A program made the position numbers and the translations under genes. This document shows, one piece after another, positions 7,962 to 14,973 of a stretch of DNA of 47,206 nt. The stretch's first letter is position 1. Every line of letters starts with the position of its first letter. The stretch spans positions 1 to 47,206 of the forward strand of contig JAGQRH010000030.1 in the NCBI GenBank assembly GCA_020425605.1, read 5' to 3'. The notes under the pieces were generated by a model, which did not search any database, was not told the DNA's origin, and saw only the letters and a program-made list of their open reading frames with translations. Source of the stretch: Planctomycetota bacterium (GTDB lineage: Bacteria > Planctomycetota > UBA8742 > UBA2392).

Positions 7962-10022
7962 CTACTTGCCGACGATCTCGCCCATCTTGATGTCGACTTC
8001 GTAGGTCTCTCCGTCGCGCCAGAACTTGAAGTGCACGATGTCGTTCTTCTTCTTGTTCGTGTTCATCCAGATGCGGAAGTCGGTCGTCATCGTGCCCGGC
8101 GTGGTGATGTTGCCGTCTTTGTCCTTCACTTCGGCCGTGCCTGCAATCGTTCCGTCATACTCGAGCAACACGTCCCCAACCTTCACATCCTTGTGGTACG
8201 CGTCGTACCACGGGCTGACGCCGCTGACGTACAGGCCTTTCTCGACGCGCGTGTCGAGCAGCTTGTCGCTGGTCCAGAAGCCGGGAAAGGTACTGTTGAC
8301 GCCGATCGTGCGCGTGCCCAGGTTTTGTGCCGGTCCATCTGGATAATTGATGGCGAGAATCTGGACGTCGTGGTTCTCACCGTCCTTGCAGAACTCCGGT
8401 GGCTTGATTGCAAAACCGTGCTCGGCGTTCGGCGCGAAGCCGCTGCCGATCAGCCAGTTCTCGCGGTGGTCAGCTTTCTGCTTTTGCCAGAGTTTGCCGT
8501 CGATGTAGATTTCGATGTCGCAGGGCTCTGTGTTCAGATCCGGGTCGGCCGCCCAGCCGCGCAGGGTGTTGTCGCTGGCGGCCCAGAAGCCACCCATCGG
8601 CGGAGTGTTTTCTTCCAGCCGGTACTGCTTCGGCGAGCCGCTGACCTCGACCTTCACTCCGCTCGGGTAATTCAATGCGTAGACGCGCACGGTATGCGTC
8701 GCGCCGTCCAGCAACGCCGTCGGCGTTGTGCTGACGAATCCGTGGTATGGATCGGGAGTGACCTTGCTGTTGCGGAGCGTGTCACGCTTTGAATTCGCGG
8801 GCACCTGCGCGAACAACTCGTTGTCGATCCATATTTCAACGTCAATGCTGCCGGTGCCTGCGTCTTCATCCCACGCCCAGCCCGCCAGCACGACTTTGTT
8901 GCAGATGTCAAAGCCGCCGAATGGTGCTTCGTTCGCGAGGCCGCTGCGCGAGTCCACCACGCGGGGACTGCCATCGATCTCGTGTTCGGTGCCGGCCGCG
9001 CTGTCCACGGCGAAGACCTGCACTGTGTGCTCAAGGCCGTCATCCAGCTGCTCGGGCCACGGGATGTTGAACGCGCAAGTGTCCGTAGGCGCGATCTTGC
9101 GCTTCTTTAGCTCCTCATTCTTTGCATCGGCGGAGAGTTCGCTAACGGTCTCACCGTCTATGCGCACGATCAGCCTGACGGGTGTTTCAGGTGTGTCCGG
9201 GTCCCACGCGTAGCCACTGATTCCCTTCTCGGGCGTGGCTTCCTCCAGCTTGCCGCGCGGGTAGGCACCGACCGTCTTGACTCGCGGTGAGCCGCGCAGC
9301 TCGGTCTGGCCGTGCTGGTCCTTGCGATAAACGAGCGCGCGCACGACATGCTTCTCGGAGTCCTGAAGCGCTGCCGGCTCGGACACTTCGAACCACCAGA
9401 TGACACCCAGTGTCTTGTGGTTCTGCTTCTTGTCCGCCCGCACATCGTAGACGACCTTGTCGTCAATCTGGATCTCGACGTACATCGCGGCTTCAGGCTC
9501 CGACTTGTCCTGCACCCATCCCTTGATGCGCTTGCCGCTGACCTCGCCCAGTGCACCGCCGAGGTTCGGATTGATCTGCTGGCCCTCGACCGTCTCTATT
9601 GCCTCGGGCTTCTCTTCCTCTTTGACCTGAGTCGCCGGCGCAGGATCGGTCTTCGCAGCATCGCCAGCAAGCGCGGTCTTGCCCGTCTTCGCACCCGCGC
9701 CTTCGGGCTGAGTGTCCTTGGCACCGCCGGCCGTGCCCTCGCCCCCTTCCGCCCCGATAGTCGGATCAACGCCGCCGTCGGTTGCGCGGTTGTGATCTGC
9801 TGGGCCGAGAGGCGTGGCGTCCTGCTTGCCTTCCGCGTCGTCGAGCGCGCTGCCTTCGAGGTCCGGGTTGTACTCAGCACTGATAGGGCTGCCGTTCGCA
9901 CGCGAGTCGGGGCCGCTGAAGTCGCCGCTCAGCCACGGCAACCAGACCTGATAGCTGACGGCGATCACGACCAGCGCGCCGCAAGCCAGCACCATCAGAG
10001 GCCACTTCAGGCCTTTCGACAC
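7962..10022 (-). CDS. Membrane-anchored protein with four Ig-like repeats and a PDZ-like C-terminus
   Basis: A 686-aa protein. Residues 7-30 form one membrane helix (signal anchor). A low-complexity Gly/Ala/Asp/Lys linker runs to about 150. Four diverged repeats of about 100 residues follow, each with a G-W/Y-x-x-D core (IKGWVQD, ISGYAWDPD, LAGWAWDED, LRGWAADPD), then a strand with a xxIDG/xxIDN turn and a strand like HTVRVYALNYP, ending in GSPR or an equivalent. They look like beta-sandwich domains. The last 100 residues (GLYVSGVSP, VKVGDVLLEYDG) resemble a PDZ domain without a protease. It is probably extracytoplasmic and binding or scaffolding in role. The exact family is not recognised. 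Confidence 0.8.
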   Translation of the reverse strand: MSKGLKWPLMVLACGALVVIAVSYQVWLPWLSGDFSGPDSRANGSPISAEYNPDLEGSALDDAEGKQDATPLGPADHNRATDGGVDPTIGAEGGEGTAGGAKDTQPEGAGAKTGKTALAGDAAKTDPAPATQVKEEEKPEAIETVEGQQINPNLGGALGEVSGKRIKGWVQDKSEPEAAMYVEIQIDDKVVYDVRADKKQNHKTLGVIWWFEVSEPAALQDSEKHVVRALVYRKDQHGQTELRGSPRVKTVGAYPRGKLEEATPEKGISGYAWDPDTPETPVRLIVRIDGETVSELSADAKNEELKKRKIAPTDTCAFNIPWPEQLDDGLEHTVQVFAVDSAAGTEHEIDGSPRVVDSRSGLANEAPFGGFDICNKVVLAGWAWDEDAGTGSIDVEIWIDNELFAQVPANSKRDTLRNSKVTPDPYHGFVSTTPTALLDGATHTVRVYALNYPSGVKVEVSGSPKQYRLEENTPPMGGFWAASDNTLRGWAADPDLNTEPCDIEIYIDGKLWQKQKADHRENWLIGSGFAPNAEHGFAIKPPEFCKDGENHDVQILAINYPDGPAQNLGTRTIGVNSTFPGFWTSDKLLDTRVEKGLYVSGVSPWYDAYHKDVKVGDVLLEYDGTIAGTAEVKDKDGNITTPGTMTTDFRIWMNTNKKKNDIVHFKFWRDGETYEVDIKMGEIVGK

Positions 10023-10112
10023 GATTCGCTCCGGGATGGTTCCGACGTCATGTTAGCCGCCACTCGGTCAGCGGCAATTGAATCCGAACAACTGACTCGC
10101 GAAATCGGGACG

Positions 10113-11324
10113 CTACGAACCCCTCAGCTCCGCCAGTTCTTCGCGCAAAGCCTTCAGCGTCTGGGCCGGTGCGCGGCCCTCCAGCTCGAGCAGGCTTTCC
10201 TCAAGAACGGGCACGGCCTGTGAGCCCTTGTCCCATGCACGCATCAGGGCGGCATACGCTCTCAGCCACGCGGTTGCGAGCGGCACATCGCCGGTCTCGG
10301 CGATGATCGGGCGGACTTCCTGCAACGTATCGAAGGCTTCCGGGTACTCGCCCAATCCGGTCAACGCAACCGCGACCTCGCACAGTGAATCTGCGTACAG
10401 CCCGCGTCCTCCGGTGGTCACGCCCATCCCTGCGGCCTCTCGGGCATATCTCAGTGCGGACTCATAGTCGCCGGCATGGATCGCTGTCTGCGCACGCGCG
10501 CGCACCAGGTTCGCCAGGTGATGCTTGAGCGTTGGTTGCTGGCACATTGCTTCGGCCGCGTCGAGGTGCGCGTTGGCGGCCTCAAGGTCCCCCGCCTCGG
10601 TGAAGTACCGTGCTGCATTGCCGTGGCCTACCAGCACCTGGACGAGGTCGTTCGTACGCCTTGCGTAGTCGATGACCGTGCCCATTTCAGCCGCAGCGCC
10701 CTTATGGTCCCCTGCAAACGACTTGCGGTGCGCGCGCAGCATCATGAAGGCGATCCGAAGGCGGTGGCTGTCCGTACTCTCTGCAAGCGCCTCGCCTTCC
10801 TCGATCAGTGCATCGACGTCGCGCCCCATCTCCAGTCCAACCCACGCAAGGTGAACGAGCGCCCGACCGACCATCTCCTTGTTCTCAGCGTGCGCACGCA
10901 CTTCTTCGAAGCAGGTCAGCGAGTCGGCGTATCGGCCGAGTCGCTGCAGCACATCGGCCAGCATGTCAGCGACGATCGCGCGCTCGGGCGGGTCATCCTT
11001 GAGCATGCCGTGCAGGCGCTCGAAGGCTTCCAGCGCGCCGCGATAGTCGTAGTTGAAGCGGGCGTAGTCGCCGCCAGTTCTGAGGAGCCGGCGCTCGGCC
11101 ATGATGAACCGCTCAACCTCATGCCCGCCCTCGTGCGCCATCCTTGCGTGGCGGGCAAGCTCAAGCCCGAGGGCCGCCCGGTTCAGCCCGGATACGCTCT
11201 CGAGAATGTCCAACGCCAGGCCATGCAGCACCGCGCGCTCAGAGGGCGGTTGCAAGCCATAGGCCGCGTCGCGCACTACAGCGTGACGGAACAGGTAGGC
11301 GTTCTCTGCACTCGGCAAATCCAT
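10113..11324 (-). CDS. TPR protein resembling the C-terminal part of AAA/TPR regulators
   Basis: A 403-aa, all-helical protein. It opens with YLFRHAVVRDAAYG and then PPSERAVLH, a motif that in kinase- or cyclase-linked AAA ATPases normally lies just after the ATPase domain. The rest is a series of TPR-like helical pairs (for example GRYADSLTCFEEV, GDLEAANAHLDAAE, GDYESALRYAREAA). No ATPase, kinase or DNA-binding domain is present, so it is either a stand-alone remnant of such a regulator or a split protein. The ATG at 11324 is the first usable start. It lies 90 bp upstream of the Ig-repeat gene on the same strand, so the two may be co-transcribed. Confidence 0.75.
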   Translation of the reverse strand: MDLPSAENAYLFRHAVVRDAAYGLQPPSERAVLHGLALDILESVSGLNRAALGLELARHARMAHEGGHEVERFIMAERRLLRTGGDYARFNYDYRGALEAFERLHGMLKDDPPERAIVADMLADVLQRLGRYADSLTCFEEVRAHAENKEMVGRALVHLAWVGLEMGRDVDALIEEGEALAESTDSHRLRIAFMMLRAHRKSFAGDHKGAAAEMGTVIDYARRTNDLVQVLVGHGNAARYFTEAGDLEAANAHLDAAEAMCQQPTLKHHLANLVRARAQTAIHAGDYESALRYAREAAGMGVTTGGRGLYADSLCEVAVALTGLGEYPEAFDTLQEVRPIIAETGDVPLATAWLRAYAALMRAWDKGSQAVPVLEESLLELEGRAPAQTLKALREELAELRGS

Positions 11325-11420
11325 CAGCGCAGCCTATCACGCCTGACGACCACGGTGGAACTCGTGCAAGACCTTTGAGGAGGTCGTATAAGCAGGACTC
11401 TCAGGCATTCAACCACTCCG

Positions 11421-11425
11421 GGAGG
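11421..11425 (+). promoter_or_regulatory. Shine-Dalgarno GGAGG fixing the start at 11432
   Basis: GGAGG at 11421-11425 lies 6 nt before the ATG at 11432. It shows that the true start is here rather than at any upstream in-frame codon, and the signal peptide begins directly at this ATG. Confidence 0.7.
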
Positions 11426-11431
11426 ATTCCG

Positions 11432-12385
11432 ATGCACTGCTTCAATGTTGCGTTTGTGCTCATTGCCGGTTGTCTGCTCGCGTCATCCGTGCAGGCGCAG
11501 GCGTCAGTCAACATCACCGGAACAGTTCCTGACGATCGCAGCCACCTCATCCTCGTGGAGGTTGACTTCGGCAGCACGTCCCAGAGCTTAACGCTCGACG
11601 TCAGTATCGCCGCAACCGGAGGTACGTCAGGACTCGACGTTGACCTCGTAGACCTTGATGAGCTGGCCGCCAGCGGATCAGCGACCGGCACGATGAATGC
11701 TGCGGACTCCGGTACAGGCACGATCGTGATCAACATGACGACCCCGTCCTACTCGGGTGTCCATCAGTTTGCACTTGAAGTTGAAACAGACGCCGCAAAC
11801 GGGCCGTCGCCATACTCCGGTACATTCTCGTGCGCGACCCTGACCGCAGGCGCCATCGTGAAGGCGGGCTCAAAGAGCTGGCCCTACGTTGACGGCTATA
11901 CGGTGTTCTTCGGACGGGCATCCCGGCTGGTTACGACGACAAGCTCGGCCGGCACAACGTCACGAGATGTGGTGTGCGAATTCGGCTCGGTCGCGCAGGC
12001 CGCAACATTTTACGTTCAGGGACTGTCGTTCTTCGATGACGGCACCATCGACGTATACGAAGTGCTCAGCGGCGGAACGGAAAGCCTGCTGGGCACGCTC
12101 ACACTCAACACTGGCACTGGTTGGGAAGAAGAAAACAACTTTACAACTTCGGCGCGTTCGGGAACCGTGACGATTCGGCTCAAGATCACGACCGCGCTTA
12201 CTTCGAGCGCTTTCTACGCGTGGAATGTAGTTGTACCCAACACCGTTGCGATCAGCTCTGGTGGCAGCGGAGGCGGCGGTGGCGGAGGCGGCGGCTGCAG
12301 TACAGAAGGCGGTACTGGCCTCAGCATGCTGGCGCTGCTTGGCATCATCTCGTTGGTGGGCGTTGCAGTCCGCTTGCGGTCCTAG
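11432..12385 (+). CDS. Secreted beta-rich protein with C-terminal sorting signal (Gly run-Cys-TM-Arg)
   Basis: A 317-aa exported protein. The signal peptide (MHCFNVAFVLIAGCLLASSV then QAQA) spans about 24 residues. The body is rich in Ser, Thr and Gly and in alternating beta patterns. The last 40 residues are a tripartite sorting tail: a run of nine Gly, a single Cys, a short spacer, a hydrophobic helix (LSMLALLGIISLVGVAV) and a basic end (RLRS). This resembles the GlyGly-CTERM, Synerg-CTERM and MYXO-CTERM class of signals, which are processed by a dedicated intramembrane protease with the Cys or Gly as the likely site. No sorting protease gene is in the window. Its stop overlaps that of the convergent radical SAM gene by 4 bp. 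Confidence 0.8.
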   Translation: MHCFNVAFVLIAGCLLASSVQAQASVNITGTVPDDRSHLILVEVDFGSTSQSLTLDVSIAATGGTSGLDVDLVDLDELAASGSATGTMNAADSGTGTIVINMTTPSYSGVHQFALEVETDAANGPSPYSGTFSCATLTAGAIVKAGSKSWPYVDGYTVFFGRASRLVTTTSSAGTTSRDVVCEFGSVAQAATFYVQGLSFFDDGTIDVYEVLSGGTESLLGTLTLNTGTGWEEENNFTTSARSGTVTIRLKITTALTSSAFYAWNVVVPNTVAISSGGSGGGGGGGGGCSTEGGTGLSMLALLGIISLVGVAVRLRS

Positions 12386-13440
12386 ATTTCAAAGAGCTTC
12401 TTCGTAGCGCCGGGGCGTCGGAATGCCCCGGCGTTGTATTCGAAGCGTTCGACATTCATGCCGTGCTTGTGCACTGCCAGACTAAACAGGCCATGCAGGT
12501 GCTCGGCGCGTTTGCCTTCGCCTTTCATGCGCTTGCCGTAGCGGGCGTCGTTCAGCTCACCGCCTCGCATTTCGCGAATCCGGTTCAGCACCTTGTCCTT
12601 GTGGCCGGGGAAGTGATCCGAAAGCCAGGTCTCGAACATGGGCGCGACTTCTCGCGGCAGGCGCACCGGCAGCAGTGCCACTCGCTTTGCGCCGTTGGCG
12701 GCGGCGCGCTCGACGAGGCCCGGGATATCGTTATCTGTCAGCCCCGGGATGATCGGGGCCAGCATCACCGCCACGTTCACGCCGGCGTCGGTCAGCCGTT
12801 TCACGGCCTCAAAGCGTTTCGCGATGGTGCTGGTACGCGGCTCCATAATGCGGGCGATGGACTCGTCCAGGGTCGTGATGCTGACTGCTACACTGGCCGC
12901 ACCGTGCCGGGCCAGACCGGACAGCAGATCGATGTCGCGGGTGACCAGCGCGTTCTTGGTGATCAGCCCGACCGGGTTCCTGAACTCGGCGAACACTTCA
13001 AGCAGACCGCGCGTGACCTTCAGACGTGCCTCCACCGGCTGGTAAGGGTCGGTCACGCCGCTGATGCTGACAACCTGCGGCTCCCACGACTTCTTCATGA
13101 ACTCGCGGCGCAGCAGCTCAGGCCCGTTGCGCTTGACGTGGATCTTGGTTTCGAAGTCCAGTCCGCTTGAGTAGCCCAGAAACTCATGAAACGGCCGTGC
13201 GAAGCAGTAGATGCAGCCGTGCTCACAGCCGCGGTACGGGTTGATCGAGAAGTTGAACGGAATGTCCGGCGACTTGTTCGTCGCGAGAATCGACTTGCTG
13301 TCATCCCAGAAGAACTCGGTCTTCGGCGCGGGCGCGTCGGGGTCGAACTCGTTCGGGTCGTACTCGACCTCAATCCGGTCAAACCGGTTGGCCGGGTTGG
13401 CAGAGGTTCCACGACCATGGATGGGAGGCGGCGACTCCAT
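12382..13440 (-). CDS. PA0069/Rv2578c-family radical SAM protein
   Basis: A 352-aa protein of the PA0069 (Rv2578c) family, related to spore photoproduct lyase. The radical-SAM cluster motif is CEHGCIYC (Cys 72, 76, 79) within NPYRGCEHGCIYCFARP, followed by the family's HEFLGYSSGLDFETKI stretch and SISGVTDPYQPVE. It would bind one 4Fe-4S cluster and cleave SAM. The substrate is unknown for the family, with nucleic-acid repair suggested by its relatives. It diverges from the encapsulin shell gene with 86 bp between starts; I see no direct functional link. Confidence 0.9.
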   Translation of the reverse strand: MESPPPIHGRGTSANPANRFDRIEVEYDPNEFDPDAPAPKTEFFWDDSKSILATNKSPDIPFNFSINPYRGCEHGCIYCFARPFHEFLGYSSGLDFETKIHVKRNGPELLRREFMKKSWEPQVVSISGVTDPYQPVEARLKVTRGLLEVFAEFRNPVGLITKNALVTRDIDLLSGLARHGAASVAVSITTLDESIARIMEPRTSTIAKRFEAVKRLTDAGVNVAVMLAPIIPGLTDNDIPGLVERAAANGAKRVALLPVRLPREVAPMFETWLSDHFPGHKDKVLNRIREMRGGELNDARYGKRMKGEGKRAEHLHGLFSLAVHKHGMNVERFEYNAGAFRRPGATKKLFEI

Positions 13441-13474
13441 GATGAGAGTCTACCACCCCATGCGACATCCACGC

Positions 13475-13502
13475 TTGGATGGCGCGGGCCGCACGCTATA
13501 GT
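13475..13502 (+). promoter_or_regulatory. Sigma-70-like promoter of the encapsulin locus
   Basis: TTGGAT (13475-13480), a 16-nt spacer and TATAGT (13497-13502) form a plausible promoter. The Shine-Dalgarno AGGAG (13517-13521) and ATG (13527) follow. The gap is shared with the divergent radical SAM gene. Confidence 0.5.
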
Positions 13503-13526
13503 TTCCGCAGACCATTAGGAGAAGCC

Positions 13527-14390
13527 ATGCCTCTCAGCGTACGCGGTGCAGAACAGCTCGCGACCACGACCAAGACCCCACCGATGTGGGAGCCGAACAC
13601 ACCGCGCTGGGTCATCACCCTGCTGCCGTGGGTGCAGGTCAAGGCGGGCGTTTACCGCATCAACCGTGCGATTGACTCGCCGAAAGTCATCCAGGGCCAC
13701 GCGGCCGGCGATGCGCTGCCGGAGACATTCACGCCCTACGATGAGAAGCCGCGCGAGATCACGCTCAACACGGTGCAGACTGTTCTGAAGATCCACACCC
13801 GCGTGCCGGACCTGTACAACCAGCCGCACGACCAGCTGCGCGAGCAGCTGCGCATCGCTGTCGAGGCCGTGAAAGAAGAAAAAGAACGGCAGATATTCAA
13901 CAACAAGGACTATGGCCTGCTGCACGTCTGCGCCAAGGATCAGCGCATCGCCGGCAAGGGCGCGCCCACGCCCGACGACCTCGACAACATGCTGGCCAAA
14001 GTCTGGAAGCGCCCGGGCTTCTTCGCCGCGCACCCTCAGGCGATTGCAGCTTTCGGCCGCCAGTGCACTGCGCGCGGCGTGACGCCGGAGTCAGTCGAGA
14101 TGTTCGGCGTGCCGTTCATCAGCTGGCGCGGCGTGCCGATTGTGCCCAGTGACAAGCTGCCGATCACCAAGGGCAAGTCCTCGTTCGTGCTGCTCCGCGT
14201 CGGCGAGGCCGAGCAGGGCGTAGTCGGGCTGCACCAGGCCGAGCTTGGTACACCCGAGCTGCAGAGCCTGGCCGTGCGCCACATGGGAATCGACAGCAAC
14301 GGCATCAGCAGCTACCTGATCACCTGCTATTACTCGATCGCCGTGCTGGTGGATGACGCACTGGCGGTGCTTGAGAACGTCGAGGTATAG
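13527..14390 (+). CDS. Encapsulin shell protein, family 2A (SrpI-like)
   Basis: A 287-aa HK97-fold shell protein that self-assembles into a protein nanocompartment. It matches the family 2A (SrpI-like) encapsulins closely: LATTTKTPP then TPRWVITLLPWV near the N-terminus, VYRINRAIDSPKVI, TRVPDLYNQPHDQLREQL, a linker with NNKDYGLLH, APTPDDLDNMLAKVW, the signature AHPQAIAAFGRQCTARGV, then WRGVPIVPSDKLP and GVVGLHQAELG. There is no cyclic-nucleotide-binding insertion, which excludes family 2B. The start is fixed by AGGAG 5 nt upstream. The usual family 2A cargo, a cysteine desulfurase, is not adjacent; instead a Met/Pro/Ala-rich protein follows 65 bp downstream. Confidence 0.93.
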   Translation: MPLSVRGAEQLATTTKTPPMWEPNTPRWVITLLPWVQVKAGVYRINRAIDSPKVIQGHAAGDALPETFTPYDEKPREITLNTVQTVLKIHTRVPDLYNQPHDQLREQLRIAVEAVKEEKERQIFNNKDYGLLHVCAKDQRIAGKGAPTPDDLDNMLAKVWKRPGFFAAHPQAIAAFGRQCTARGVTPESVEMFGVPFISWRGVPIVPSDKLPITKGKSSFVLLRVGEAEQGVVGLHQAELGTPELQSLAVRHMGIDSNGISSYLITCYYSIAVLVDDALAVLENVEV

Positions 14391-14398
14391 AACGTGTT

Positions 14399-14436
14399 GC
14401 GGCCGTCCCGGCCGCAGTGCGGGCAAGATGCCCGCA
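14399..14436 (+). repeat. Two tandem hairpins between encapsulin and its neighbour
   Basis: Hairpin 1 pairs GCGGCCG (14399-14405) with CGGCCGC (14409-14415) around a 3-nt loop. Hairpin 2 pairs TGCGGGCA (14418-14425) with TGCCCGCA (14429-14436) around loop AGA. An alternative long stem joins GTGTTGCGG (14394-14402) with CCGCAACAC (14432-14440). There is no T-run, so a simple terminator is unlikely. An mRNA-stabilising or expression-tuning element, or a dispersed REP-like repeat, fits better. Confidence 0.6.
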
Positions 14437-14455
14437 ACACAAATAGAGGCAAACC

Positions 14456-14965
14456 ATGTGTGAGCAACCCAACATGCTCGATCCGGCCGTGCGCGAAGAA
14501 ATCCGCGCCACGGTCCACGCCGCCATGACCGAGTTCATGGCCACCATGATGGGCCAGGCAATGGCCATGCGCGCAGGGATGGGCATGCCTGCCATGCCCG
14601 CAGGCATGAAACCGCCCGCGGCCCCAATGCAGCCACCCGCCGCCATGCCGATGCAACCGCCGGCCGCTGCTCCGGTGCCGGCCGCGCAAGGGCAGGATGC
14701 GGGCGAGCGCCCGACAGCCCAACTCGTTGGCGGCAGCGACAAGCCGACCCATGGCGACATCTCGCTCGACTTCGTAATCCCGAACGTGCTGCCGCTGGAA
14801 CGCCCCCGCAAGATCGGCGGCCGAAAGTTCTACTTCCTGCAGAGCACGGAGCCCGAGCCAAACGTAGGCGACCGCGCCAACTTCGTCGCCCCGACGGCCG
14901 GAGGAATCGCGCAGCCACAGAAGACCAAAAGCGGCTGCGAGTTTAAGCCGACCCCGTCGGCCTAG
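14456..14965 (+). CDS. Met/Pro/Ala-rich protein, candidate encapsulin cargo or cargo adaptor
   Basis: A 169-aa protein starting at ATG 14456 with GAGG 6 nt upstream. Residues 8-36 form a predicted helix (LDPAVREEIRATVHAAMTEF). Residues 36-80 are a disordered Met/Pro/Ala stretch with MxM and MxxM motifs (AMAMRAGMGMPAMPAGM, then repeated PPAA and MQPPAA units); about 15 Met occur in the first 66 residues. Residues 100-169 are better ordered (GDISLDFVIPNVLPLERP, KIGGRKFYFLQSTEP). No family is recognised and there is no cysteine desulfurase, terpene cyclase or other known cargo domain. Disordered Ala/Pro-rich segments act as loading tags on family 2 cargo, so this could be a cargo, an adaptor or a metal-binding filler. 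That is inference. Confidence 0.75.
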   Translation: MCEQPNMLDPAVREEIRATVHAAMTEFMATMMGQAMAMRAGMGMPAMPAGMKPPAAPMQPPAAMPMQPPAAAPVPAAQGQDAGERPTAQLVGGSDKPTHGDISLDFVIPNVLPLERPRKIGGRKFYFLQSTEPEPNVGDRANFVAPTAGGIAQPQKTKSGCEFKPTPSA

Positions 14966-14973
14966 GCGGGGCA

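Noticed and set aside
12121..13170. 349-aa open frame on the plus strand
   Set aside because: It is antisense to the well-supported radical SAM gene and its 5' part is out of frame with the secreted-protein gene; the translation is low-complexity and matches no family.
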